NCBI GenBank assembly: GCA_021299835.1
Contig: JAJTER010000001.1
Span: forward strand, 49,706 to 113,705
DNA from: Saprospiraceae bacterium
GTDB taxonomy: Bacteria; Bacteroidota; Bacteroidia; Chitinophagales; Saprospiraceae
Length of the DNA: 64,000 bases
Reading direction: 5' to 3'
In this document: one piece after another, positions 40,008-49,988 of the stretch
Layout: each line of letters begins with the position of its first letter
Position numbering within the stretch: the first letter of the stretch is position 1
Notes under the pieces: generated by a model
Database searches by the model: none
What the model was told of the DNA's origin: nothing
Seen by the model: the letters and a program-made list of their open reading frames with translations, nothing else
Position numbers and translations under genes: made by a program

Positions 40008-41432
40008 TTATTTCAGCGATAAAAGGGCAACATTTTCGATATGATGCGTGTGAGGGAACATATCTACGGCTTGCATTTGCAAAATATGGTATTTTTCTGA
40101 AAGAATATTTAAATCTCTTGCATGGGTGGCCGGATCGCAACTAACATACACTATTTTTGGCGCTGCTACAGCTAACAAAACGGCCACTACGTCGGGATGC
40201 ATACCTGCCCGGGGAGGGTCTGTAATAATCAGATCGGGTTTTCCAAACTGCTGAATAAGTTCTGAATGAAAAAGAAAGCGAACATCACCGGCGATAAAAT
40301 CAACATTTTCGATATTATTATCTTTGGCATTTACTTTAGCATCTTCAATAGCAGCGGCGATTTCTTCGATCCCAATAATATGTTTTGCATTGGCTGCCAG
40401 ATAAAGTGCAATGCTACCCAGTCCGGTATAAAGATCATACACAATTTCTGTACCCGTAAGATTAGCGAAATCTTTAACTATATTGTAAAGATTGACTGCC
40501 TGTCTTGTATTGGTTTGAAAAAATGATTTTGGACCGATTTTGTAAGTCACATGCCCAAGTTTCTCGTGAATGGATGTTTTTCCTGCTAAATGATGCATTT
40601 CCAAATCGTAGAGACTGTCGTTCATTTTAGTATTTACGCAATAAAACAAAGAAGTAATTTCTGGCAAAGCTGTTTTAACCTCATGTAAAAACAAGGATAT
40701 TTTTTTAGCATCGTCTTCACCAAAGGCTATGACCACCATTATTTCTCCCAAAGTTGTCACTCTTAATAACAGCGTTCTCAAAAAGCCTTCGTGATTTCTT
40801 GGGTCATAAAAAGATAAGTCCTGTGAATAAGCAATCGTACGAATGGTATTGCGAATATGGTTTGCAGGTTCTTGCTGTAAGCTACAGTGTTGTATGTCAA
40901 TGACTTTATCGAATGCACCAGGAGGGTGAAATCCAAGAACGGGAGAAAATTTATCTTCTCCCATAGCCATTTCTGCATCGGTAAGCCATCGTCTGTTGCT
41001 GAAGGTGAATTCCATTTTATTTCTATAAAAATAAATGGGGTCTGCTTTAAAAATGGGATGCCAAAGATCAACACTAAGTTTACCGATTCTGGAAATAGCG
41101 TCTTTAACAACCTTTTCTTTTTGTTCTAACTGGGTGTCGTAGTTGAGATGCTGCCATTTACACCCACCGCACTGTGCAAAATGGGAACAAACGGGTTCAA
41201 CTCTGCTGGCGCTAAGGCTTAAATAAGACATAACCTGTCCTTTATAAAACCCCTTTCTTTTTCTAAAAACTTTAATCAGCGCTTTATCACCTGGAACGGG
41301 ACCAACGGCAAAAACGGTTTCACCTGTTAAGGATTTTCCAACACATTGTCCTTTATCGGCAATGCCATGAAAATGAACTTCTAGAATGGACTCGGAAGAT
41401 TTTTTTTGAGACATAAAATAATTAGTTAACAA
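40008..41432 (-). CDS. rlmD: 23S rRNA (uracil-5-)-methyltransferase (RlmD/RumA family)
   Basis: TRAM-like N-term, CSHFAQCGGCKWQHLNYDTQLEQKEKVV (FeS), DLYTGLGSIALYLA, ITDPPRAGMHPDVV, IVYVSCDPATHARDL. Confidence 0.92.
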   Translation of the reverse strand: MLTNYFMSQKKSSESILEVHFHGIADKGQCVGKSLTGETVFAVGPVPGDKALIKVFRKRKGFYKGQVMSYLSLSASRVEPVCSHFAQCGGCKWQHLNYDTQLEQKEKVVKDAISRIGKLSVDLWHPIFKADPIYFYRNKMEFTFSNRRWLTDAEMAMGEDKFSPVLGFHPPGAFDKVIDIQHCSLQQEPANHIRNTIRTIAYSQDLSFYDPRNHEGFLRTLLLRVTTLGEIMVVIAFGEDDAKKISLFLHEVKTALPEITSLFYCVNTKMNDSLYDLEMHHLAGKTSIHEKLGHVTYKIGPKSFFQTNTRQAVNLYNIVKDFANLTGTEIVYDLYTGLGSIALYLAANAKHIIGIEEIAAAIEDAKVNAKDNNIENVDFIAGDVRFLFHSELIQQFGKPDLIITDPPRAGMHPDVVAVLLAVAAPKIVYVSCDPATHARDLNILSEKYHILQMQAVDMFPHTHHIENVALLSLK

Positions 41433-41509
41433 AGTTAAGGGGACTCGAAGGTCGAATCCCCTTAAAAATATATGATAATCTTAAAAATAAAAGCTTGATT
41501 ATGATTTTA

Positions 41510-42583
41510 TCATACATCAGCACCGTCAAAAACATCCTCATCATCAATGACTGCGGCCGTTTTTGATTTACTGACTTCCATGCTTTTAAATTTTTCTTTA
41601 ATTTTCAACTCCAGCTCATGAGCAACTTCTGGATTATCATCTAAAAATTGCTTTGCGCCTTCTCTTCCCTGCGCTATTTTAGCACCATTATAACTGTACC
41701 AGCTACCACTTTTCTGAATAATATCGTGTTCTGCACCAAGGTCAACAATTTCTCCATTTTTAGAGATACCTTCCCCAAAAGTAATATCAAATGAAGCCAC
41801 CCGGAAAGGAGGCGCCATTTTATTTTTAACAATTTTGACTTTAACCTGATTTCCAACCAGATTTCCATCTTTATCTTTTATGGCTGCACCTGATTTACGA
41901 ATATCCAAACGTATGGAGGCATAAAATTTAAGCGCATTTCCACCTGTTGTTGTTTCCGGGTTACCGAACATGACGCCAATTTTTTCCCTTAGCTGATTTA
42001 TAAAAATACAGCAGCATTGGGTTTTACCTATAGCGGCAGTTAGCTTACGCATGGCCTGTGACATCAGCCTTGCTTGAAGACCCATTTTGGAATCCCCCAT
42101 TTCGCCTTCAATCTCACTCCTTGGAACCAGGGCCGCTACGGAATCTATAACAATAATATCAATAGCACCTGAACGAATTAAATTTTCAGCAATCTCAAGC
42201 GCTTGCTCCCCGTTGTCAGGTTGAGAAATTAATAAATTTTCAGTATCAACGCCCAGGTTTTGTGCATAACCTCTGTCAAACGCGTGTTCAGCATCAATAA
42301 AAGCAGCAATACCACCTTGTTTCTGTGACTCGGCAATAGCGTGAATAGCCAGTGTGGTTTTTCCGGAAGATTCAGGCCCGTAAATTTCAATAATCCTTCC
42401 CTTAGGAAATCCATTGATACCTAAGGCTATATCTAAACCTAGTGAACCTGTTTGAATTACATCAACCTGAACAATTTGTTTGTCGCCAAGCCGCATGATA
42501 GTACCCTTACCATAGGTTTTCTCCAATTTATCGACCGTAAGCTGGAGCGCTTTTAATTTTGCCTCTTTTTCCTGTTGTGCCAT
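41510..42583 (-). CDS. recA: Recombinase A
   Basis: [89 protein letters not shown]. Confidence 0.99.
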   Translation of the reverse strand: MAQQEKEAKLKALQLTVDKLEKTYGKGTIMRLGDKQIVQVDVIQTGSLGLDIALGINGFPKGRIIEIYGPESSGKTTLAIHAIAESQKQGGIAAFIDAEHAFDRGYAQNLGVDTENLLISQPDNGEQALEIAENLIRSGAIDIIVIDSVAALVPRSEIEGEMGDSKMGLQARLMSQAMRKLTAAIGKTQCCCIFINQLREKIGVMFGNPETTTGGNALKFYASIRLDIRKSGAAIKDKDGNLVGNQVKVKIVKNKMAPPFRVASFDITFGEGISKNGEIVDLGAEHDIIQKSGSWYSYNGAKIAQGREGAKQFLDDNPEVAHELELKIKEKFKSMEVSKSKTAAVIDDEDVFDGADV

Positions 42584-42624
42584 TTATTAAAGTGTTATAT
42601 GTCAAGAAGAACAAACCCTTATGA

Positions 42625-42632
42625 CAAAAGTA
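42625..42632 (-). promoter_or_regulatory. Putative Bacteroidota -7 element (TACTTTTG) upstream of recA
   Basis: Minus-strand TACTTTTG about 42 nt upstream of the recA ATG fits TAnnTTTG; -33 TTG not perfect. Confidence 0.4.
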
Positions 42633-42720
42633 AATAAATTGTTTGTAAAAGCAGTTAAATCGGACTACTTTTTAAAAAAAATGTTTGAATCTGTAGGTTA
42701 AAGACAGTATATTGAAAAAA

Positions 42721-42957
42721 TCAGAGCGCAGTATCTCTAATTTTTTCTTTGCGGCTATAGGAAAGTATACTTTGTAGCGTTTTGTTAGCTGGGTTTTTTC
42801 TGAGCCTGGGCAAGCGTTGAATAGCTGTCTTCAGTTCTTTGTAGGTGTCATTCAAATAACTATCTACGTGAAGCGCTTCCGTTATTCGGATATTATCGGT
42901 TTCACTCGATTCGCTGTAGATAAACTGAAGAAGTTGGTTTTTGGTAATGCTTCTTTG
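42721..42957 (-). CDS. Small hypothetical protein
   Basis: MQRSITKNQLLQFIYSESSETDNIRITEALHVDSYLNDTYKELKTAIQRLPRLRKNP...; short ORF upstream of recA. Confidence 0.5.
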   Translation of the reverse strand, partial: QRSITKNQLLQFIYSESSETDNIRITEALHVDSYLNDTYKELKTAIQRLPRLRKNPANKTLQSILSYSRKEKIRDTAL

Positions 42958-43053
42958 CATATAACTTGGTATTAAAGGTAATATCAATACAAAAACGGTT
43001 TCAGGTGAATTAATATTGCCTTTAATACCAATGGTCCTGTACAGCTATTTATA

Positions 43054-43488
43054 TTAACTTTTTACGCGGTACCATGTTTGCGTGCGAGAAAGCCCTGTCC
43101 AATGTTTACCCTTTACTTTTAATTCATTTTCAGTGGTCTCGGATAGCCAAATGGTGCAGTCATAATAGTTCCCTGTTACAGGATCTAAAATATTAGCTCC
43201 TTTCCATTCTTCGCCCGATTTTACTAATCCATCAATAAGGATCATGCCAATCAACGGCTTATTGGCTTTATCACCTTTACACTTTTCACAAACGGTATCC
43301 GCTGGTTTTAATAACAATTTTGTTACTTTACCATAAACCTTTCCATTTTTTTCATAAAGCTCCATATAAGATTTTGCCTCTTTTGTCTCATCATCTATGG
43401 TTTTCCAAATGCCTAATGGACTTGATTTTTGTGCTAATAGTGCAGAAGTAAAAAACAACAGACTTAAAGAAAAAACTAATTTCCACAT
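43054..43488 (-). CDS. DUF2147 family secreted protein
   Basis: Signal peptide; SPLGIWKTIDDETKEAKSYMELYEKNGKVYGKVTKLL...PLIGMILIDGL...WKGANILDPVTGNYYDCTIWL. Confidence 0.85.
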   Translation of the reverse strand: MWKLVFSLSLLFFTSALLAQKSSPLGIWKTIDDETKEAKSYMELYEKNGKVYGKVTKLLLKPADTVCEKCKGDKANKPLIGMILIDGLVKSGEEWKGANILDPVTGNYYDCTIWLSETTENELKVKGKHWTGLSRTQTWYRVKS

Positions 43489-43553
43489 GTGATAGTTAAT
43501 TTGAAGATTAAAAAATGATTAATTAAAAATGTAACGTAAAATAATCAACGATT

Positions 43554-44153
43554 TTATTCCGTCCACGAAAATTGGTCGATTATTTTTTGAATATCTTTAA
43601 TCATAAAATCATGAATTGGCGCCAGTGAATCAATATCAATCTTTGATTTTACATAAAAAACACCCCTAACAAAATGTTTTTTATTGTCCGTAAGATAAAA
43701 TTGATAAGGCGTAGCCGCAGGCCCTTTAATGTGAAATTCTATACCAGTTACATCGGGCGATATATTTAGCTGAACCTCGTCTATATAATTTGCCTTTTTG
43801 TTGTGAAAATGAGCCATTTTAAACGCGTCGTTTACCAATTTATCCAATTGATTCTCTCTCGTAACAGGATAATAACTAAAGTGTACACTTCCATTAAATG
43901 AGGGTAATTGTAGGTTAAACCAATTATCCTTTTTTGCTGATTCTCCTGTTAAGGACGAATCCCTGGTTACTATATAATAATCAGGATATTGAAAGTGTAT
44001 GGGAATATTCGCCTGTTTATAATCCACTAATTTACCTGATGGAAATTCAACGCGTGGGTATCCTCTCTGTTTAGGTGAGAGGATATCAGAACGCTCGCAA
44101 CTGAAAAGAAAACTTAGCAATAAAAAAGACAATAAACATGGTTTTTTATACAT
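43554..44153 (-). CDS. gldD: Gliding motility lipoprotein GldD
   Basis: Lipobox LSFLFSC; RGYPRVEFP, NWFNLQLPSFNGSVHFSYYPV; adjacent to gldE-ssb-mutY. Confidence 0.88.
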   Translation of the reverse strand: MYKKPCLLSFLLLSFLFSCERSDILSPKQRGYPRVEFPSGKLVDYKQANIPIHFQYPDYYIVTRDSSLTGESAKKDNWFNLQLPSFNGSVHFSYYPVTRENQLDKLVNDAFKMAHFHNKKANYIDEVQLNISPDVTGIEFHIKGPAATPYQFYLTDNKKHFVRGVFYVKSKIDIDSLAPIHDFMIKDIQKIIDQFSWTE

Positions 44154-44183
44154 GGCGAAGTAATGAAAATGGTTTTATTTAGC

Positions 44184-45185
44184 TCAAATTAACTTCCGGA
44201 CACGCATCTGTTCAATTCGTCTGCTCGATGCAGCCGTGATTTCAAAATTAAATCCCATGATTTCCAAATGAATATTCTTCGCTGGCAATTCTCCATATTG
44301 TGACAAAATAAGTCCCGCAATAGAGTCCGCTTCGCTGTTTAAATCATCAAAATGATTAGATTCAATTTTCATTATACTACAGAAATCCTGAATGAGCGTT
44401 TTTCCTTCAAACATATAACTTCCATCTTCCATTATTTGGTACACAATGTCTGGTTCATCATCAAATTCATCTTGAATTTCACCAAAAATTTCTTCCAGGA
44501 CATCTTCCATCGTTATTAAGCCAGCTGTGCCACCATATTCATCCACTACAATAGCCAGATGTTGTCTCTTCGTTTGGAAAGCACCAAGAACCTGATCTAT
44601 TTTTTTTGCCTCGGGTACATATAGGACAGGGGTTCTGATAAGTTTTTGCCAGGCGTAGTCTTCGTTTTTTTCATGTTCTAATCCTATCAAATCCTTAACA
44701 TGTAATAAACCAGTGACGCTGTCCAGATCGTTTTCATATACAGGAATCCTGGAATAACCTGATTCGCGAATTATTTCCAATAAATGATGGTAATCAGTCG
44801 ATGTGCTGACAGAAATTATACTCACTCTGGCTTGCATAATTTGACGAACCTGAACTTCTCCAAGTTTATCAATTTTAGCCACCATTTCCTTTCTTATCTT
44901 TAAATGGTGAGATGAACGACCTTCATTTTCTGGATTATTACTGACGGTAGAGGCCTGTTTAATCTGTTTTAATTCAACTTTTAAACCCAGAAACTGCCTG
45001 ATGAACATTAGTGCAAGCACAATGATAACAAAAATGAATACAATGCCAATGAAAATGGAAGGAGCATCAATAACTAAAAAAACAGGGAAAAATACCTTTT
45101 TGTGAAGGTTGTTTTGCGCAATCAAGCCGCTTAGCGGCCAATGTTTACAATAGGGACTATCCCCAGAAGGAGGCTCGGTATCCAA
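44184..45185 (-). CDS. gldE: GldE-like CBS-domain / CorC_HlyC protein with short N-terminal membrane region
   Basis: VRQIMQARVSIISV, GYSRIPVYENDLDSVTGLLHVKDLI, HLAIVVDEYGGTAGLITMEDVLEEIFGEIQDEFDDE; only about one clear TM segment. Confidence 0.85.
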   Translation of the reverse strand: MDTEPPSGDSPYCKHWPLSGLIAQNNLHKKVFFPVFLVIDAPSIFIGIVFIFVIIVLALMFIRQFLGLKVELKQIKQASTVSNNPENEGRSSHHLKIRKEMVAKIDKLGEVQVRQIMQARVSIISVSTSTDYHHLLEIIRESGYSRIPVYENDLDSVTGLLHVKDLIGLEHEKNEDYAWQKLIRTPVLYVPEAKKIDQVLGAFQTKRQHLAIVVDEYGGTAGLITMEDVLEEIFGEIQDEFDDEPDIVYQIMEDGSYMFEGKTLIQDFCSIMKIESNHFDDLNSEADSIAGLILSQYGELPAKNIHLEIMGFNFEITAASSRRIEQMRVRKLI

Positions 45186-45293
45186 AATGAATGGTATTTA
45201 TTCGGAAATATTATTAACTCGTAAAATTAATTAAATTTTCCTTAGTTTCTTCGCTATTATGCTCAAAAAAAAGACTGTAAGTCAATGTTAATT

Positions 45294-45716
45294 TTAAAAA
45301 GGTAAATTTTCCCCTTCCTCAGTCACATTTTCTGACGACTTTTGAGTGACCGCTGCGGCTGAATTTGCAGGTGCCTGAATGTCGCTACCTGGACTTCTTC
45401 TCTCCAAAACCTTAAACATAGTACCCACTACTTCTGTCGTTTTTCGGGTTTTGTTTTCTGCATCTTGCCAGGTCCTGTGTGTAAGCTTTCCTTCCAGGAA
45501 TATAGTGCTTCCTTTCTTCAAATACTTCACCGCATTATCCGCCTGGTTGCGCCATAAAACAATGTCATGCCATTCTGTGGTTTCCTGCCAGTTTCCTTCC
45601 TTGTCCTGGTACTTTTCACTGGTGGCAATAGAGAAATTTACCCGGTTGCTTCCATTGTCTAACGTTCGTTGTTCAGGATCTTTTCCTAAATTTCCAATAA
45701 GCATTACTCTGTTCAT
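45294..45716 (-). CDS. ssb: Single-stranded DNA-binding protein
   Basis: MNRVMLIGNLGKDPEQR...NFSIATSEKYQDKEGNWQETTEWHDIVLWRNQADNAVKYLKKGSTIFLEGKLTHRTWQDAENKTRKTTEVV. Confidence 0.97.
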   Translation of the reverse strand: MNRVMLIGNLGKDPEQRTLDNGSNRVNFSIATSEKYQDKEGNWQETTEWHDIVLWRNQADNAVKYLKKGSTIFLEGKLTHRTWQDAENKTRKTTEVVGTMFKVLERRSPGSDIQAPANSAAAVTQKSSENVTEEGENLPF

Positions 45717-45851
45717 AACATTTGATTGTGATGGTTAATAGACACAATGTAGGTCTCTTTTTTTAATTTGCATCGGACATTAAATATATTTTTTCGACCT
45801 GTTTAAAATGTATTTTATCCGTTTAAATAAATTTAAAATATTGATATACAA

Positions 45852-46925
45852 TTATTTATATTCAAATAATGCTGTATTATTAACTATAAACTGACGTAGA
45901 AATTTTGGAAAGGCAAAATCGTTTATATTTGTTAAAGGTATCATTTCAAGATTATCTCCTGCTAATTTTTCTTCCATCCCCGCTAAAGTTACTTGATGGA
46001 AAAATAAATGAATTCTTTGGTGTGTTAATAATTGCTGATCTGTATAATTCAGTATTTGTATTTGATTCTCCACAATGGAAACTCCCCCAATCTGAATTCC
46101 CTCCAATGGAAATTCCCAACGCTCGTCCCTTGTTTCAATGAATGGTAAGGTGTATAATCCTCTCCAGATATCTTTTTCTTTTCTGTGGGATAAAAATATA
46201 TATTTCCCTGCCTTAACAAGAAACAAATGGAAATATCTGTTTCTTAAGGGTTTTTTGACTTTTTTAAAGGGGAAATCTCGCTGATTATCTGTTAAATAGG
46301 AGGTACAATGATCGGCAAAAACACATTGGTCACACAATGGTGAGGCCGGTAAACAAACCGTTGCACCAAAATCCATGATGGCCTGATTAAAACCAGCTGG
46401 ATTTTCCTTGTCCAGCAGTTTATCCGCAATATCTTGTATTATTTTTCTACCCTTTGATGTTGTGATGTCTGCTATGACAGAAAAAATACGGGAAATTACT
46501 CTGTGCACATTTCCGTCTAACACAGCACAGGGAAGCGAAAATGCGAAGGAGGCTATGGCAGCCGCAGCATAAGGACCGACTCCTTTAAGTTTTATAATTT
46601 CTTCGTACCGTTCAGGGAAAACGCCGTTAAGTTCATTAACGATGTACTTGGCGCTCCAATGCAGATTTCTTGCACGGCTGTAATAACCAAGTCCTTCCCA
46701 ACATTTGAGTACCTCAGCTTCTGAGGCCTCAGCCAAAACAAAAACATCGGGGAAGGTTTCTAAAAATCTGGTGTAGTATGGCAAACCTTGTAAAACTCTG
46801 GTTTGCTGAAGAATTATTTCAGATATCCATATTTTATATGGGTCTTTCTCGTTTACCCAAGGAAAGGGTCTTTTAAGTTGAAGATGCCATTCCTTGAGTA
46901 AATCCTGAAATAATTTAGGTAACAC
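45852..46925 (-). CDS. mutY: A/G-specific adenine glycosylase
   Basis: WISEIILQQTRVLQGLPYY, LKGVGPYAAAAIASFAF, VLDGNVHRVISRIF, FeS motif CLPASPLCDQCVFADHC. Confidence 0.96.
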   Translation of the reverse strand: MLPKLFQDLLKEWHLQLKRPFPWVNEKDPYKIWISEIILQQTRVLQGLPYYTRFLETFPDVFVLAEASEAEVLKCWEGLGYYSRARNLHWSAKYIVNELNGVFPERYEEIIKLKGVGPYAAAAIASFAFSLPCAVLDGNVHRVISRIFSVIADITTSKGRKIIQDIADKLLDKENPAGFNQAIMDFGATVCLPASPLCDQCVFADHCTSYLTDNQRDFPFKKVKKPLRNRYFHLFLVKAGKYIFLSHRKEKDIWRGLYTLPFIETRDERWEFPLEGIQIGGVSIVENQIQILNYTDQQLLTHQRIHLFFHQVTLAGMEEKLAGDNLEMIPLTNINDFAFPKFLRQFIVNNTALFEYK

Positions 46926-47456
46926 TTAGGCTTCTGCAGAGAAATGAATATCGCTGTATCTGTTGCCTAATTTATCTTTTAGTTCTTTTCTGGCAAAGAA
47001 AATTCTACTTTTAACTGTACCAAGGGGTAAATCGAGTTGATCAGCTATCTCCTGATATTTGAAGCCCTGATAATGCATCATGAAGGGAACTTTAATACTA
47101 TCGTCCAGGGATTCGATTAGCCCGGAAAGTTCATCTAAAATCATGTTTGATTCAGCTTCGTTATTTATAGCCGCTCCCCCTGTGTTTATGTAATACAGAT
47201 TCTCTGTATCGTCAATGATGGTGTTCGCCTTGCTTTTCTTACGGTAATTATTTATAAAAATATTTTTCATTATTGTAAATAACCATGCCTTTAGATTAGT
47301 ATCCGGACGGAATTTATCTATGTTAGTCATGGCACGGAACGCAGTCTCCTGAAATAAATCTTTTGATTCCTCCGTGTTTTTAGTCAGGTTATAAGCAAAT
47401 GCATTTAACACTGAACTCATTTGATGGAAACGATTATAAAATTCTAGCTGAGACAT
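46926..47456 (-). CDS. ECF RNA polymerase sigma factor
   Basis: LFQETAFRAMTNIDKFRPDTNLKAWLFTIMKNIFINNYRK (region 2), FMMHYQGFKYQEIADQLDLPLGTVKSRIFFARKELK (region 4). Confidence 0.93.
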   Translation of the reverse strand: MSQLEFYNRFHQMSSVLNAFAYNLTKNTEESKDLFQETAFRAMTNIDKFRPDTNLKAWLFTIMKNIFINNYRKKSKANTIIDDTENLYYINTGGAAINNEAESNMILDELSGLIESLDDSIKVPFMMHYQGFKYQEIADQLDLPLGTVKSRIFFARKELKDKLGNRYSDIHFSAEA

Positions 47457-47703
47457 AAAATTGTTTTTGAATGAGATTAAACAAAATAACTTTTTTGTTG
47501 AACCAAATCTACGGATTAGTTAAACAAAATACAACAAATAGGACAATAAATTTTTGAATTATTCAAAATTATAGGGGAGATAAGTTTATAAATCGTTGAT
47601 TATTAGTAATATAATAACAAAATTTATTTTATTATTCATTCAAAAAAAATTGAAAGTTGATTAAAAATATTTCTCTTTTCATACAAAAGAAGGAAAATAT
47701 AGG

Positions 47704-48795
47704 TTATTTCTGCGCTTTGTGCACAGCGATAAGAGCCAGAGCAAGGAAAATAAGATTGGGAATCCAGGCGGCCAGAAGGGCAGGTAAATTATTGCCCATA
47801 GCAAATACCTTAACGAATTTTGAAAAAAGGATATAAACTGCGCCAATGCCAATACCCATAGCCAGGTGAAGCCCAATACCACCGCGTACTTTTCTGGCGG
47901 CAAGGCTTACCCCAATAAGTGTTAGTATTAAAATGGTGAATGGTTCTGCATTCCTTCGGTTCCATTCTAAGGTGTATTTTCTAATATTCCCCGCACCCCG
48001 TTCTCGTTGAAGAGCAATAAAGCGAAGTAATTCCGGGGAAGTCATCATATTTTGCTGTCCTGAAAAATCTACAAAATCATCAGGAGAAAGATTTAAAGTG
48101 GTATCAATAAACTCGGTATTTGAAAACTGAAAGGATTCCTTCAGGCCATCAAAATGGCGTATTTGATATTCTGTAAGCCTCCATTTTCCCGTTTTGACCT
48201 GGTAAGCAGCATTATTTGCCTTAAGTAGCTTCACTAATTGTTGTCCTTCGTATTGTTCAATTCTGAAATCGCGCGCGGTACTGTCCGGTTTTCTGTAATA
48301 TCCGATATACACTTTTGTTTGTGGGGCAATAAATAAATGAACGTCTCTTGTCTTACCTTTATCTTCGTTTTTATCAATGTACTTATAGGTGATTCTCATC
48401 AAATGTTGCTGCCCCCAGGGAAGTATAAAATGACCGCCTAACCAATGTACGAGGGTGAGTATTCCCGCGGCGTACAGATAAGGTCTGAGTAAACGGTTAA
48501 AGGGAATGCCCGCGCTTAACATGGCCATTATTTCCGAATTTCCGGCCAACCTGGAGGTGAAGAATATAACGGCAATGAGCGTGAAAAGCGGCCATAACAT
48601 GCCACTTATAAAGAGCATGAAACTAGGGAAATATTCTAAGAGTATTTCCCGTCTGGTGATTGGCTCTTCTAAAAATATCTGAATTTTTTCACTAAAATCT
48701 ATGATTACCGAGATCATCAAAATGATGAGGAGGGTAAAAAGAAAAGTGGATAAAAATTTCTTAAAAATATATCGATCTAGCAGGTTGAATGACAT
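47704..48795 (-). CDS. LptF/LptG (YjgP/YjgQ) family permease
   Basis: LLDRYIFKKFLSTFLFTLLIILMISVIIDFSEKI, LIAVIFFTSRLAGNSEIMAMLSAGIPFNRLLRPY. Confidence 0.92.
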   Translation of the reverse strand: MSFNLLDRYIFKKFLSTFLFTLLIILMISVIIDFSEKIQIFLEEPITRREILLEYFPSFMLFISGMLWPLFTLIAVIFFTSRLAGNSEIMAMLSAGIPFNRLLRPYLYAAGILTLVHWLGGHFILPWGQQHLMRITYKYIDKNEDKGKTRDVHLFIAPQTKVYIGYYRKPDSTARDFRIEQYEGQQLVKLLKANNAAYQVKTGKWRLTEYQIRHFDGLKESFQFSNTEFIDTTLNLSPDDFVDFSGQQNMMTSPELLRFIALQRERGAGNIRKYTLEWNRRNAEPFTILILTLIGVSLAARKVRGGIGLHLAMGIGIGAVYILFSKFVKVFAMGNNLPALLAAWIPNLIFLALALIAVHKAQK

Positions 48796-48809
48796 ATAAC
48801 ATTACTTTA

Positions 48810-49988
48810 CTAAAGTCGAAAATCTAAGGATGGAATAAGGCTGTTTTTCCAGGTAGAGAATGTTCCTTTTTCAATCTGTACTCTTGCTTCGGCCATTAAA
48901 GATAAGTAAAAACTTAAATTGTGAAGGGTAGCAATTTGCATGGCGGTTATTTCATTGGCTTTAAATAAATGCCGCAAATAGGCCTTGGTATAAATCTGAC
49001 TTGTTTTTGCGTTGCTGGTCGGATCTATGGGGTCAAAATTATCTTTCCATTTAGCATTATTTATATTTATTACCCCGTTCCAGGTGTAAAGTAAACCATG
49101 TCGGGCATTCCTACTGGGTAAAACACAGTCAAACATATCTATGCCTAAAGAAATACCTTCCAGCAGATTTACTGGCGTGCCCACACCCATTAAATATCTT
49201 GGTTTTTCAAGGGGTAAGATTTCACAGACGCTGGCGGTAGTTTCATACATTTTTTCTGCCGGTTCGCCTACAGAAAGACCGCCTATGGCATTTCCCTCCC
49301 GGTCCAGATCTCTTATGGTTTCCGCAGACTCTTTTCTTAAGTCGGCATAAGTGGATCCTTGTACAATAGGAAATAACGTTTGTTGATAGCCATATAAACC
49401 CTCTGTTTCGTCAAAGCGGGTGCAACACCTTTTTAGCCATCTATGGGTTAAATCCATCGATTTTTTAGCATAATCATAATCACACGGATAAGGTGGACAT
49501 TCGTCAAATGCCATAATAATATCTGCCCCAATGATTCGCTGTATGTCCATCACTTTTTCAGGCGTAAATACGTGGGTACTGCCATCTATATGGGATTGGA
49601 AAATGACGCCTTCTTCCTTTATTTTTCGTTGAGATGCTAAAGAATATACCTGATATCCACCACTATCAGTCAACAATGGGGCGTCCCAATGCATGAATTT
49701 ATGCAATCCACCTGCCGCAGATAATATATCTGTTCCTGGTCTTAAATATAAATGATAGGTATTTCCAAGTATAATTTTTGCTGCAATGGGATCTATTAAT
49801 TCATGCTGATGAATGGCTTTCACACTGCCCAATGTTCCTACGGGCATAAAAATAGGCGTAGGAATATTTCCGTGTGCCGTCGAAATCTGGCCCGTTCTGG
49901 CAGATGTTTGGTCATCTTTTTTTAAAATAGTAAATTCAAACAAGGGTCGTATAATTATCTGGTTATATTTGATATCTGTGGCTATCAA
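48810..49988 (-). CDS. tgt: tRNA-guanine transglycosylase (queuine tRNA-ribosyltransferase)
   Basis: PIFMPVGTLGSVKAI, LGNTYHLYLRPG, LLTDSGGYQVYSLA, MAFDECPPYPCDYDYAKKSMDLTHRW, GIDMFDCVLPSRNARHGLLYT. Confidence 0.97.
   Translation of the reverse strand: MIATDIKYNQIIIRPLFEFTILKKDDQTSARTGQISTAHGNIPTPIFMPVGTLGSVKAIHQHELIDPIAAKIILGNTYHLYLRPGTDILSAAGGLHKFMHWDAPLLTDSGGYQVYSLASQRKIKEEGVIFQSHIDGSTHVFTPEKVMDIQRIIGADIIMAFDECPPYPCDYDYAKKSMDLTHRWLKRCCTRFDETEGLYGYQQTLFPIVQGSTYADLRKESAETIRDLDREGNAIGGLSVGEPAEKMYETTASVCEILPLEKPRYLMGVGTPVNLLEGISLGIDMFDCVLPSRNARHGLLYTWNGVININNAKWKDNFDPIDPTSNAKTSQIYTKAYLRHLFKANEITAMQIATLHNLSFYLSLMAEARVQIEKGTFSTWKNSLIPSLDFRL

Noticed and set aside
40778-41110. 110-aa minus-strand ORF
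   Set aside because: Alternative frame within the RlmD-like gene.
47457-47703. AT-rich intergenic region as a possible RNA gene
   Set aside because: No stable GC-containing stem or recognisable RNA family motif; probably the promoter region of the ECF sigma gene.
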